From an uncultured Acidimicrobiaceae bacterium (lineage in GTDB: Bacteria; Actinomycetota; Acidimicrobiia; Acidimicrobiales; RAAP-2), in NCBI GenBank assembly GCA_903894295.1, contig CAITPI010000008.1, positions 1 to 55,936 of the forward strand: 55,936 bases of DNA, in the 5' to 3' direction. The notes under the pieces are model-generated. The model had not been told where the DNA came from. It was given only the letters and a program-made list of their open reading frames with translations, and did not search any database. Shown here in pieces: positions 26,874-35,064 of this stretch (positions within the stretch are counted from its first letter, which is position 1; every line of letters starts with the position of its first letter). The position numbers and the translations under genes were made by a program.

Positions 26874-26939
26874 TCACGGGTCCGGGTCGATCTGGGTCGG
26901 GTTGCCGCCAGCATCCCGGGGGTGAACTCCAACCGCCAT
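26874..26939 (-). CDS. Candidate leaderless leader peptide (21 aa) before the GT4 gene
   Basis: ATG 26939 follows TAGCGT (26948-26953 on the minus strand) by 8 nt. The frame, beginning MAVGVHPRDA, runs 21 codons to TGA at 26874-26876. The GT4 start ATG 26860 comes 13 nt later and lacks a Shine-Dalgarno. The same layout is seen at 11637, 34007 and 38253. Confidence 0.35.
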   Translation of the reverse strand: MAVGVHPRDAGGNPTQIDPDP

Positions 26940-26947
26940 TGTCGGCC

Positions 26948-26953
26948 ACGCTA
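26948..26953 (-). promoter_or_regulatory. -10 box (TAGCGT) before the 21-codon leader ORF and GT4 gene
   Basis: TAGCGT on the minus strand is followed by 8 nt and ATG 26939. No clear -35 box is visible. Confidence 0.45.
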
Positions 26954-27018
26954 CCAGTCAGCCTTCCGGTTTGACCATGAACGCCAGCCAAAATCGGTGG
27001 CGCCCAACGGTCCTCCGA

Positions 27019-27024
27019 TACCAT
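27019..27024 (+). promoter_or_regulatory. -10 box (TACCAT) before the glycosyltransferase at 27092
   Basis: TACCAT, the hexamer used before 14317 and 30713, lies 67 nt before ATG 27092. Seven nt after it comes an ATC codon in frame with the gene. No ATG, GTG or TTG in that frame lies between the box and 27092. Confidence 0.4.
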
Positions 27025-27091
27025 CGGGGTCATCGACCACGAACCCGAATCCGGGGATGGTGACATCCCGATCCCGTCGGTCCGGCCCCGG

Positions 27092-28348
27092 ATGCTGGTG
27101 GTGGCGGGCGAATATCCCTGGCCGCTCAACTCCGGATCCCGGCGTCGGCTGTCGGCTGTCCTCACCGGGCTATCCGGCCTCGGAAGTGTGGATCTGTTCT
27201 CGGTGGTACCGGCGGTGCGCACCGAGTTCGATCCACCACCGCCGACCTCGACGGTCACCCAGGCCACCCACGTCGGCTTTGACGACCGTCCCCCGCAGGG
27301 GAGCGAACGACTTCGCCTCTGGCTGGGGCGGGCATGGCCGATGCAACTGCCGAGGCGTCACCATCCCGAACTGGTCCGGGCCTTCGAGGAGTTCCTGGCG
27401 ACCGGTGGGGAGTACGACCTTGTGTGGTTCTACGGCGTGCGGCCCTGGGTGTTCCTCGGCGACCTCTGTCCCCGCCCGTCCGTCCTCGATCTCGACGATC
27501 TGGAGGACTACAAGATCGCCGCGTTCTCCCGCATGCCGCGCCACGACCGGCGGGGCGTGACCGGTATCAAACGGGTCATCGGCTGGGCCCGGGCGATGGG
27601 GGCGCAGTGGCTGCTCCGGGGCGAGATCGCCCGGTGGCGGCGTCTGCAACGACGGGCTTCGGCGGACAACACCCTGTGTGTTGTCTGCAGCGAACTCGAC
27701 GCCCGAAGGGCCCGCACCACTGGTCTGGATCCGGTCGAGGTGGTGGTGAACTCCTATCCGCAGCCCAATCCGCCGGTCGGGCGCTCCGACGTGGGTGCGC
27801 CTCCGACCCTGGTGTTCCCCGGTACGCTGAAATACCCACCGAACGCCTATGGCGCCAGCTGGTTTGTCTCGGAGATCACTCCGTTGCTGGCCCAAACGGT
27901 GCCGGACGCGACCTTGCGTATCGTCGGGGTCTCGACGCCGGCCGTGAATGCCCTGGCCGATCCACCCCGGGTGGTGGTCGTCGGACCGGTGGGCGAGATC
28001 GCCGACGAGTTGGCCCAGGCCGATGCCGTCGTGGTGCCACTCCACTTTGGCAGCGGGACCCGGTTGAAGGTCCTCGAGGCATTTGCCCATCGGCTGCCGG
28101 TGGTGTCGACGACCCTCGGTGCTGAAGGACTGGGGGCCGAGGACGAGGTCCACCTGCTCGTCGCCGACACCGCCGAAGCGTTCGCTCTCGCCTGCCAGCG
28201 GGTCCTCACCGACCGGTCCTTGCGCCTCCGTCTCGTCGATGCCGCCGAATCGCTCTACCGGGAGAACTTCGAAAGTGCCCTCGCGGCGGCCCGGGTGGCC
28301 GAAGTGGCCCGTCAGGTGATGGAAAGCAATGAGGCCGCAGGGGACTGA
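27092..28348 (+). CDS. Glycosyltransferase (GT4-type)
   Basis: A 418-residue GT-B enzyme. MLVVAGEYPWPLNSGSRRR opens the acceptor domain; DLDDLEDYK lies in the middle. FPGTLKYPPNAYGASWFVSEI and LHFGSGTRLKVLEAFAHRLPVVSTT are the donor-domain signatures seen in many capsule and O-antigen transferases. The upstream sequence is open in frame to 27029 but offers only GTC/ATC codons, so ATG 27092 is used, without a visible Shine-Dalgarno. It lies convergent to the GT4 pair that follows, 11 nt apart. Confidence 0.82.
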   Translation: MLVVAGEYPWPLNSGSRRRLSAVLTGLSGLGSVDLFSVVPAVRTEFDPPPPTSTVTQATHVGFDDRPPQGSERLRLWLGRAWPMQLPRRHHPELVRAFEEFLATGGEYDLVWFYGVRPWVFLGDLCPRPSVLDLDDLEDYKIAAFSRMPRHDRRGVTGIKRVIGWARAMGAQWLLRGEIARWRRLQRRASADNTLCVVCSELDARRARTTGLDPVEVVVNSYPQPNPPVGRSDVGAPPTLVFPGTLKYPPNAYGASWFVSEITPLLAQTVPDATLRIVGVSTPAVNALADPPRVVVVGPVGEIADELAQADAVVVPLHFGSGTRLKVLEAFAHRLPVVSTTLGAEGLGAEDEVHLLVADTAEAFALACQRVLTDRSLRLRLVDAAESLYRENFESALAAARVAEVARQVMESNEAAGD

Positions 28349-28359
28349 ACCGCGTCGAT

Positions 28360-29532
28360 TCAGCGCGGTGGCAGGGCCAGTTGGCGGTAGGCGTCAAGCG
28401 TGATGTCGATCACCCGGCGGTCGTCGAACTCGGCCCGGGCCTTGGCCACGGATGCTTCACCCATGTGGCGGCGTTGGTCGCCATGATCGACCAGGCGTCC
28501 GATCGCCACGGCCAAGGCGGCGGGGTCCCTGACCGGCACGAGTAGGCCGTTCACCTCGTTGTCCACCACCTGACGGCAGCCGCGGATGTCGGTGGCGATG
28601 ACAGGCAGACCGCAGGCCGCCGCTTCCATGGCGGAGCGGGGGAAACCTTCCCGCCACGAGGGCAGGACGTAGAAGTCGAAACCCGGATAGAGCGACTCGA
28701 TGTCGTTGCGATGGCCGAGGAAGCGGATGTTGCCAAGTTCTCTGGCGGCGGCCAGATCCTCCGCGGTGAGCCCGTCGCTCTTCGCCGTGTCTTCGGGTCC
28801 GATGACGACGAAGACAGCCTGGGGGTGCGAGCTTCGCAGGGCGGCGGACGCTTCGAACAACTCCCGGAACCCCTTTTCCCAGACGAGGCGGCCCACCGTT
28901 CCCACCACGATCTGCCCGTCGTCGACGCCGAGCAACGTCCGGGCCCGGCGGATCTCGTCTTCGGAGCGGCGTGGCCCAAACCGCTTGAGGTCGACCCCGT
29001 TTCCGAGGAGCACCAGGTGCGACTCAGGGATGCGGAGCCGTCGCAGGACCTCGAGATCTTCGGGGTTCTGGCACAACTCGAACCGGGAGCACGTGGCAGC
29101 GATCCGCTCGAGGCCGTAGACGACGGCCTTCTTCGAGAACGGATCCTCTGGCGAGGCATACAGGCCGTGCACGGTGTTGACGATGCCGGGCACCCGGGCG
29201 GCCCGGGCGGCCAGTCGGCCATAGAGCCCGGGTTTGGGATTGTGGGTGTGGACAATGTCGGGTCGGATGCGGCGGAACAACCGCTGGAGTTCGGGCAGCG
29301 CGGCCAGATCGTCGCGGGGAGACACGGAGCGGGTGGCATGGGTGAGCGGCACATGCTCGATGCCCTGGCTGCGGAGTTGCTCCACAAACGGCCCCGGGGC
29401 CGAGACGCCGATGACCTCCATGCCGGCTTCTCCATAGGCCCGGAGCTGCGGCCCGAGCAACAGGGCGAGGGAGATGTCCGAGGTGGTCAGATGGACCAGC
29501 CGTCGTCCGGTGAGGTCGGCCATGGCGGTCAT
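28360..29532 (-). CDS. Glycosyltransferase family 4
   Basis: A 390-residue GT-B enzyme. The acceptor half has VHTHNPKPGLYGRLAAR, common in transferases acting on undecaprenyl-linked sugars (WcaA/PglA-like). The donor half has GTVGRLVWEKGFRELFEA and WREGFPRSAMEAAACGLPVIATD with the conserved glutamates. ATG 29532 overlaps the stop of the upstream GT4 (ATGA). A second ATG at 29523 would drop only three residues. Confidence 0.85.
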   Translation of the reverse strand: MTAMADLTGRRLVHLTTSDISLALLLGPQLRAYGEAGMEVIGVSAPGPFVEQLRSQGIEHVPLTHATRSVSPRDDLAALPELQRLFRRIRPDIVHTHNPKPGLYGRLAARAARVPGIVNTVHGLYASPEDPFSKKAVVYGLERIAATCSRFELCQNPEDLEVLRRLRIPESHLVLLGNGVDLKRFGPRRSEDEIRRARTLLGVDDGQIVVGTVGRLVWEKGFRELFEASAALRSSHPQAVFVVIGPEDTAKSDGLTAEDLAAARELGNIRFLGHRNDIESLYPGFDFYVLPSWREGFPRSAMEAAACGLPVIATDIRGCRQVVDNEVNGLLVPVRDPAALAVAIGRLVDHGDQRRHMGEASVAKARAEFDDRRVIDITLDAYRQLALPPR

Positions 29533-30713
29533 GGTGATCCCCGTTCCGCCCGGGCCGGGGCGATCATTTCGTAGATGCTCTCGATGGTTCGGGCTGCCTC
29601 GCTGACGTCAAAGATGCGGCTGCGTTCCCGGGCTGCTGCAGCCAGGCGATTCCGGGTCTCGGGTTCGTTGGCCAGCCGGGCCAGTGCTGCGGCCAGGGCG
29701 GTCGCATCGCCGGGAGGAACGAGCAGGCCGTCCACGTCGTCGGTCAGGACCTGGGGGACACCGCCGACCCGGGTCGCCACAATGGGCAGACCGGCTCCGG
29801 TGGCTTCCATGAGTACCACCGGCAGGCCTTCCTGATGTGAGGCCAGTACGAAGAGGTCGGAGCCGACCATAAGACGCAGGACGTCGTCGCGCGGCCCGAG
29901 GAGGACAAGATGGTCGTCGAGGCCGGCGTCGTGCACCCAGGAACGGACATCGGCTTCGATGGGTCCCCAGCCGACGGCCACCACGTGGATCGGGAGTTCC
30001 TGGTCGAGCGCCAGGCGAACGCCGGCCACCAGCAGGTCGTAGCCCTTCTCCGACCGGAGGTTTGCCACCGTCAGGACCAGAAGGGAGTCGTCGGGAACCT
30101 TGAGTTCCTGGCGTACTTCGGACCGGATCTCGTCCTGGCGGCCGAGGAGCCGGTCGGTCGCCGCCAGGTTGACCCCGTGGACGAGCACCTGTGCCCGGGG
30201 TTTGAGCGCCGGTGGCAGGGCGTCGAAACAGGGATCCGAGACGACGATCAGGGCCTGGTCGAGTCCGATGCCGGCCCGGTTGACCGCCTTGACCAGCACC
30301 GCCATCTTGTCCCAGACGCTGTGCTCGGTGTAGGCGATGGCGGGCCGTCTGGACCGGGGGATGGTGGCAAGGGCGAGACGGCCGAGGGCGGCCGGATAGG
30401 GCAGGTGGAAGTGGACCACGTCGAAGTTCCCCCGGCTCACAAGGGTGCGCAGCCGGGCCATCCACCTGAGGTCGGCGTTGTGGTGACAGCCCAGGGAGTG
30501 GACCGGAATCCCGAGTTCTGTGAGTTGGCCCACCAGCGAGTTGCTCTGGTCGAGGATGTAGGAAACCTCGTACTCGAAGTGGTCCCGGTCGCCGGCGGCC
30601 ACCGTGTCGACCAGCAGTCGTTCGGCGCCTCCGGTGGCCAGACCCTTGATGACGAGAAGGATCCGCAACCGGCCGGACGGCTCTGCTCCGAGATGGGATC
30701 GCCCGGTGTGCAC
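29529..30713 (-). CDS. Glycosyltransferase family 4
   Basis: A 394-residue GT-B enzyme. LLVIKGLATGGAERLL is the typical N-terminal block of GT4 enzymes, and VHFHLPYPAALGRLAL follows. LTVANLRSEKGYDLLV and SHQEGLPVVLMEATGAGLPIVATRVGG carry the donor site. I place the start at GTG 30713 because TACCAT lies 6 nt upstream of it, fitting the leaderless pattern of this genome; a GTG at 30752 would add 13 unremarkable residues. It heads a two-gene minus-strand operon divergent from the Wzm/Wzt exporter. Confidence 0.85.
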   Translation of the reverse strand: MHTGRSHLGAEPSGRLRILLVIKGLATGGAERLLVDTVAAGDRDHFEYEVSYILDQSNSLVGQLTELGIPVHSLGCHHNADLRWMARLRTLVSRGNFDVVHFHLPYPAALGRLALATIPRSRRPAIAYTEHSVWDKMAVLVKAVNRAGIGLDQALIVVSDPCFDALPPALKPRAQVLVHGVNLAATDRLLGRQDEIRSEVRQELKVPDDSLLVLTVANLRSEKGYDLLVAGVRLALDQELPIHVVAVGWGPIEADVRSWVHDAGLDDHLVLLGPRDDVLRLMVGSDLFVLASHQEGLPVVLMEATGAGLPIVATRVGGVPQVLTDDVDGLLVPPGDATALAAALARLANEPETRNRLAAAARERSRIFDVSEAARTIESIYEMIAPARAERGSP

Positions 30714-30719
30714 GGTGCG

Positions 30720-30725
30720 ATGGTA
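30720..30725 (-). promoter_or_regulatory. -10 box of a leaderless promoter (TACCAT)
   Basis: On the minus strand TACCAT is followed by 6 nt and then GTG 30713. It decides the start of the GT4 gene. Confidence 0.55.
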
Positions 30726-30808
30726 GCCCTCCGGGTCCGGTGGTCGGTTCACCGGGAAACCTTGGGTGAACTGTCAGGAAACTCTGTCTAAAGAACGGTT
30801 GCCGCCGG

Positions 30809-30860
30809 TACGATACCTACTACCTGAAAGGCACTTGGAGTACCTGAACGGCACTTGGCC
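30809..30860 (+). promoter_or_regulatory. -10-like box and two 20-bp tandem repeats before the Wzm gene
   Basis: TACGAT (30809-30814) is a possible -10 with transcription starting near 30821. Exactly there two 20-bp units follow, 30821-30840 and 30841-30860, both of the form TACCTGAAnGGCACTTGGnn with three differences between them. They would lie at the very 5' end of the mRNA leader. A Shine-Dalgarno AAGGAAGG lies further down, before ATG 30902. Confidence 0.5.
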
Positions 30861-30901
30861 ACGGGGCCAGGACGACGTATCTCAAGGAAGGCAACATACG
30901 A

Positions 30902-31831
30902 ATGAGCGATCTGAGCCTGGGCGGGCGGGGAACGCTGGTGACGCCGGACCTTTCTGCCATTCCTGCAGAACCGGCCGAAGACATCCTGTACCACCACCGG
31001 GTGCGCATGCGTCAGGCGGCCAAGAACCTGTGGGCCCACCGGGAGATCATCTACACCTTGGCCGAGCGGGACTTCCGGGCCCAGTACAAGCAGGCTGCCC
31101 TCGGGGCGGCCTGGGCCGTGCTCAGCCCGGTGGCCACACTTCTCATCTTCGTGGTGGTGTTCTCCCGGGTGAAGGCCTACCCCAGCGGGGGCATCCCGTA
31201 TCCCCTGTATGCCTTTGTCGGCATTCTCTGCTGGAGCTACTTCTCCTCGTGCCTGGGTAACGGCGGCACCGCCCTGCTGTCGAACAAGGCCCTGTTGGCC
31301 AAGACCCAGTTCCCCCGGGAGTGCTTTCCCCTCGAGACGATGCTGACCAACGCCCTATCGTCCCTGATCTCGTGGATCCCGTTGGCCATCCTCTTCGTCA
31401 TCTACCAAAGACTGCCTTCGTGGGAGTCGATCTGGGTGCCCTACCTCATTGTGGTCGAGGTGGCCTTTGCCGCCGGCCTCACCCTGCTCATCTCCTCGAT
31501 CATCATCCAGATGCGCGACCTCCAGCAGGTGCTGCCCATCATCATCTCCCTCGGCATCTTCCTGACCCCGGTGATCTGGCCGTTTTCCTACATCCCCAAC
31601 CGGTATCCGTTGCACCTGCTGCACCACACGATCCATGTGAACCTGCAGATCGTCTACGGACTGTTCAATCCGTTGGGTCCCATCATCAACTCGGCCCGGC
31701 TCACCGTGCTGCACGGCCAGCCTCCGTCGTTCGGCCCGTTGATTGCCGCCACGGTCGGCGCAGCGCTCTACCTGGTCGTGGGCTTCCGGGTCTTCAAGCG
31801 TCTGGAGGTCAGCTTTGCCGACATTGCCTGA
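30902..31831 (+). CDS. wzm: ABC-type polysaccharide export permease (Wzm/RfbA-like, ABC-2 family)
   Basis: A 309-residue protein with a cytoplasmic N-terminus containing an amphipathic REIIYTLAERDFRAQYKQAALG segment typical of O-antigen and teichoic-acid ABC-2 permeases, then six TM helices. It pairs with the ATPase gene that overlaps its 3' end by 17 bases, forming a Wzm2-Wzt2 exporter for a lipid-linked polymer. AAGGAAGG lies about 12 nt before the ATG. Such exporters take chains finished in the cytoplasm, which fits cytoplasmic sulfotransferases. Confidence 0.9.
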   Translation: MSDLSLGGRGTLVTPDLSAIPAEPAEDILYHHRVRMRQAAKNLWAHREIIYTLAERDFRAQYKQAALGAAWAVLSPVATLLIFVVVFSRVKAYPSGGIPYPLYAFVGILCWSYFSSCLGNGGTALLSNKALLAKTQFPRECFPLETMLTNALSSLISWIPLAILFVIYQRLPSWESIWVPYLIVVEVAFAAGLTLLISSIIIQMRDLQQVLPIIISLGIFLTPVIWPFSYIPNRYPLHLLHHTIHVNLQIVYGLFNPLGPIINSARLTVLHGQPPSFGPLIAATVGAALYLVVGFRVFKRLEVSFADIA

Positions 31832-33008
31832 TGGAAGCATCCGGGCCGATCAGGTCTGGAAGAAGTTCCGGGCCGACAAGACGGTGCCGCTGTTCTACGA
31901 GCAGATGAGCCGTCTGAGGAAGTCGGCGTCAACCCGCGGTGGCCCCGGCTATCGGTGGGTCCTCAAAGACGTCAGCTTCGATGTCGAGCCTGGAGAGAGT
32001 CTGGCCCTCATCGGCGTCAACGGGTCGGGCAAGACCACGCTGCTCAAGATCCTGAGCCAGGTGACCTACCAGAGCGCCGGGACCTGCAAGGTGCAGGGAC
32101 GGATCGGCGCCCTGTTGAGCGTGACCAGTGGCCTGCATCCCGACCTCACCGGACGGGAGAACGTGTTCCTGTACGGAGCGGTCCTCGGCATGAGTCGGGA
32201 GACCATCCGGCGCCGGTTTGACGAGATCGTGGAGTTCGCCGGCCTGACCGACGCCATCGAGCGGCAGGTGAAGTTCTTCTCCATGGGCATGCAGATGCGA
32301 CTCGGCTTCTCCATCGCCGCCTTCCTGGAGCCCGACGTCCTGCTGGTCGACGAGGTGTTGTCGGTGGGTGACGCCAACTTCCAGCAGAAGTGTCTCCAGC
32401 GCATCGGGGAGATCGTTCGCTCGGGGACCACCCTCATCTACGTCTCACACGACCTCGCCTCGGTGGAAGCGGCCTGTGACCGGACCATCTGGCTCTCGGA
32501 CGCCATGATCCGGGCGGCCGGCCCCACCCGGGACGTGGTCAGTCTCTACCGCTCGTCGGTGGAACAGAGCGCCGTGCCCGTCTCGCTGAAGGAGGGCGTG
32601 ATCGAGGTGCTGAAGGCCGAGATCAGGGCCGTCGATGGCGGCCAGGTCCGCTCGGAAGCCAAGACTGAAGTCCGCATGGTGCTGAAGGCTCCCGAGGCCG
32701 TCCATGCCTGCATCTATCTCGGAATTTCCCAGGGAACGGCGTTCCCGATGTTCATTGTCGACCACGAGTGCAACGTGCCGGCCGGCGAGTTCGAAGTCCG
32801 CTGCGAACTCAACTACCTGCCCATTCCGCACGGCCACTACTCGTTGTGGACGGCCATCACCGCCTATCCCCGTCGTCACCGGGACCCCTATCTTCCCTGG
32901 CAGCCAGCGATGAACTTCGACGTCATGGGACCGAACCTGCTCGAACCGCCGGATGGCGTCATGCCGTTCTCACCGGTCTTCGTCGGCAACAACTGGGAGA
33001 TCGAGTAG
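31815..33008 (+). CDS. wzt: ABC-type polysaccharide export ATP-binding protein (Wzt-like) with C-terminal carbohydrate-binding domain
   Basis: A 397-residue protein. The ATPase domain has GVNGSGKTT (Walker A, about residue 70), the signature region SMGMQMRLGF and VLLVDEVLSVGD (Walker B). The last 140 residues form a beta-rich domain like the C-terminal Wzt module that recognises the modified end of the glycan before export. That module implies the chain carries a terminal tag, possibly set by one of the methyl- or sulfotransferases here. The start is TTG 31815 inside the permease gene, supported by GGAGGT at 31804-31809; no ATG or GTG is suitably placed. Confidence 0.9.
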   Translation: MPTLPDGSIRADQVWKKFRADKTVPLFYEQMSRLRKSASTRGGPGYRWVLKDVSFDVEPGESLALIGVNGSGKTTLLKILSQVTYQSAGTCKVQGRIGALLSVTSGLHPDLTGRENVFLYGAVLGMSRETIRRRFDEIVEFAGLTDAIERQVKFFSMGMQMRLGFSIAAFLEPDVLLVDEVLSVGDANFQQKCLQRIGEIVRSGTTLIYVSHDLASVEAACDRTIWLSDAMIRAAGPTRDVVSLYRSSVEQSAVPVSLKEGVIEVLKAEIRAVDGGQVRSEAKTEVRMVLKAPEAVHACIYLGISQGTAFPMFIVDHECNVPAGEFEVRCELNYLPIPHGHYSLWTAITAYPRRHRDPYLPWQPAMNFDVMGPNLLEPPDGVMPFSPVFVGNNWEIE

Positions 33009-33058
33009 ATCCACTTGTCGTCGTGGCCATGGCCGTCCGGCGCCCAGGGGATCCTCTG

Positions 33059-33913
33059 TCAGGGGAAGAAGACGCCGTGCTCGAGTGAGCCGTCGAGGCG
33101 ACCGATTCTCGTTCCGGCGGCCCGGGCCCACTCCACCCGGCGGTGCCTCTGGCCGAGTGACGGGAGCGACGCCACGAGCCAGATCCATGATTTGACGGCG
33201 CCGGCCAGATTCCGCCGGGCCCCCGATCCGCGGTAGCGCCGATACAGCGCCGGTCCGGACCGGCCATAGGCGTAGGCCTGGGAGAAGACCAGACGGAACT
33301 CGGGCCGGTCCCGCTTGGCAACGACGGAGCTCCAGGCGCAGGCGTAGGTGAATCCCTTGAGTTGGAGGCGCCAGCAGAGATCGATGTCTTCACCCGGAAC
33401 GAACTGCTCGTCAAACCCGTCGACCGAAAGAAAGGCCTCCCGCCGGACGGCGAGATTGGCCCCGAGACCGGCCGGAAGGAATCCCAACTGCCGACTGGCG
33501 GCGGGAACGATGGGCACGGCGGGAATCTCGTTCAGGGTCCAGAAGTCAAACACGCCGGCGACCAAGTCGGCCGTGGCCAACGCTTCGACGAGTCCGGCCA
33601 ACCAACCGGCGAGAACGACGTCGTCGGCATCGCAAAAAGCCAGAAGGTTGCCCCGGGAGGCGGCCACGCCGGCATTGCGGGCCGCCGACGCCCCCCGTTG
33701 GGTGGAGGCGGTGATGCAGGTCACGTTGTCCCTGGTCCGGGCCCACTCCTGAACGAACTCGACGGTGCCATCGGTCGAACCGTTGTCGGCCACCACGATC
33801 TCCCAGGGAATGGGGCATTCCTGGGCGACGAGCGCCCGGAGTTGCTCTTCGATCCACGGCATGCCGTCCCGCACCGGGATCACGATGCTGATCATGTCCA
33901 TGGATTCAGGCAT
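33059..33913 (-). CDS. Glycosyltransferase family 2
   Basis: A 284-residue GT-A enzyme. ISIVIPVRDG and the following VADNGSTDGT bind the nucleotide, FCDADDVV holds the DxD-type metal site, and VPGEDIDLCWRLQLKG supplies the ED catalytic base region of inverting GT2 enzymes. The fold begins at about residue 7 when read from ATG 33913; ATG 33901 or 33895 would give shorter starts. None has a good Shine-Dalgarno. ATG 33913 overlaps a TGA that ends an 8-codon ORF (TGATG), so coupling is possible. It is divergent from the next GT2. Confidence 0.83.
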   Translation of the reverse strand: MPESMDMISIVIPVRDGMPWIEEQLRALVAQECPIPWEIVVADNGSTDGTVEFVQEWARTRDNVTCITASTQRGASAARNAGVAASRGNLLAFCDADDVVLAGWLAGLVEALATADLVAGVFDFWTLNEIPAVPIVPAASRQLGFLPAGLGANLAVRREAFLSVDGFDEQFVPGEDIDLCWRLQLKGFTYACAWSSVVAKRDRPEFRLVFSQAYAYGRSGPALYRRYRGSGARRNLAGAVKSWIWLVASLPSLGQRHRRVEWARAAGTRIGRLDGSLEHGVFFP

Positions 33914-33994
33914 CAGGTTCCCGGGTGTCGAAAGGTCATCCTGGCGGCTACGGGGAGACGTCGAAGGTAGCGCCGTTCGGCGAAACGCCACTGG

Positions 33995-34000
33995 TAGTCT
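33995..34000 (+). promoter_or_regulatory. -10 box of a leaderless promoter (TAGTCT)
   Basis: TAGTCT is followed by ACCGAC and then GTG 34007, the start of an 18-codon ORF. The same ACCGAC-GTG junction follows the -10 box of the minus-strand gene at 54926. Confidence 0.5.
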
Positions 34001-34006
34001 ACCGAC

Positions 34007-34063
34007 GTGACGTTCGTTTTGGCACCCCGGAAGGCGGAAATTCGGACGAGTTCGCACCAGTGA
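34007..34063 (+). CDS. Candidate leaderless leader peptide (18 aa) coupled to the GT2 gene
   Basis: GTG 34007 lies 6 nt after TAGTCT. Eighteen codons, beginning VTFVLAPRKA, end in TGA 34061-34063, overlapping GTG 34060 of the glycosyltransferase (GTGA). The arrangement is the same as at 11637-11741. The peptide has no clear property of its own. Confidence 0.45.
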   Translation: MTFVLAPRKAEIRTSSHQ

Positions 34064-35061
34064 CCGCCTCCGGGGAGTCGCTTGTCCACCCGTCCGGTCT
34101 CGACGGCGTGACGGCGGTGGTACTGACGTTCCGTCGGCCCCGTTTGGCCACCCAAGTCACCCGATCCCTGATCGAGCGGGAGGGATTTCCCCCCGGACAG
34201 ATCATCGTGGTCGTGAACGGTGACGGCGGGCTTGATGATCCGGAGCTCGAGTCGGTCGTCACCATGGTGCGCCTGGCCACCAATACCGGGCCGGCCGGTG
34301 GGTTCCACGCCGGCATGAAGTCGGCGTTTGCCGATCCGACAACGCGGTGGGTCTACCTCTGCGAAGATGACGTCGGCCTGTTTGACCTGCCGACGCCAAG
34401 GGTGGTGACCCTGCGGGAGCGGGCCGACCGGTTCCAGGCCACCTTGGCCGCAAGTCCCGGGGCCGGCCCGGCGACGAAACTTGGGGCCGTGGTGGCCTAC
34501 GGTCGCCGCTTCGTCGGTCGGGGCGCCCACACCCTGAACGTGGTGCCACCGCCGGGAGCGCCGGAGGAGTTCACCCCGGTCGATGTGGCGTGTTGGGGCG
34601 CCACCTTGATTGCCCGCCGTGTCTACGACGCCGGGGTGCTGCCCGATCCGGTCCTCTTCTTCGGGGTGGAAGACTTTGACTTCTTCTGCCGGGTCCGCGA
34701 GGCGGGATTTGCCGTGGTGGTCGACGGAGAAGCGGCGAGGGCAGTGGCGGATCAGCAGACCCTCGAGGGTCGGGACGAGGCGATGAACGACCAGCGGCCC
34801 AACGATGCCGTCGAAGCATGGCGGGCCTACTATCACGCCCGGAACTCGGTCGAACTGATCCGGCGCCACGGGCGGGCTTCCTGGTACCTCTGGTACGGCA
34901 TGTTCTCGCTCCGTCATCTCCAACGGGCCCGCAGTGCAGCGGAACGGTCGGCCATCGTCCACGGACTGGCCGATGGCGTGCGGGGACACCTGGGGATGAA
35001 TCCCCGCTACACGCGCCAAGTCGGCGAGTATCCGGCGACCGGAACCGACGGCGGGAGCTGA
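34060..35061 (+). CDS. Glycosyltransferase family 2 (GlfT/rhamnosyltransferase-like)
   Basis: A 333-residue GT-A enzyme. VVLTFRRPRLATQVTRSL and VVVNGDGG form the nucleotide site, VYLCEDDVGLFD carries the acidic metal-binding cluster, and FFGVEDFDFFCRVREAGF supplies the ED base. AYYHARNSVELIRRHG near the C-terminus is typical of GlfT- and rhamnosyltransferase-like members. GTG 34060 is the chosen start because it overlaps the stop of the leaderless 18-codon ORF and immediately precedes the fold; the open frame extends upstream to 33925 but without family sequence. Confidence 0.83.
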   Translation: MTASGESLVHPSGLDGVTAVVLTFRRPRLATQVTRSLIEREGFPPGQIIVVVNGDGGLDDPELESVVTMVRLATNTGPAGGFHAGMKSAFADPTTRWVYLCEDDVGLFDLPTPRVVTLRERADRFQATLAASPGAGPATKLGAVVAYGRRFVGRGAHTLNVVPPPGAPEEFTPVDVACWGATLIARRVYDAGVLPDPVLFFGVEDFDFFCRVREAGFAVVVDGEAARAVADQQTLEGRDEAMNDQRPNDAVEAWRAYYHARNSVELIRRHGRASWYLWYGMFSLRHLQRARSAAERSAIVHGLADGVRGHLGMNPRYTRQVGEYPATGTDGGS

Positions 35062-35064
35062 CCC

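Noticed and set aside
30714-30752. The longer GTG 30752 start for the GT4 gene
   Set aside because: It would place the TACCAT -10 box inside the coding sequence; GTG 30713 fits the leaderless spacing and the fold begins after it.
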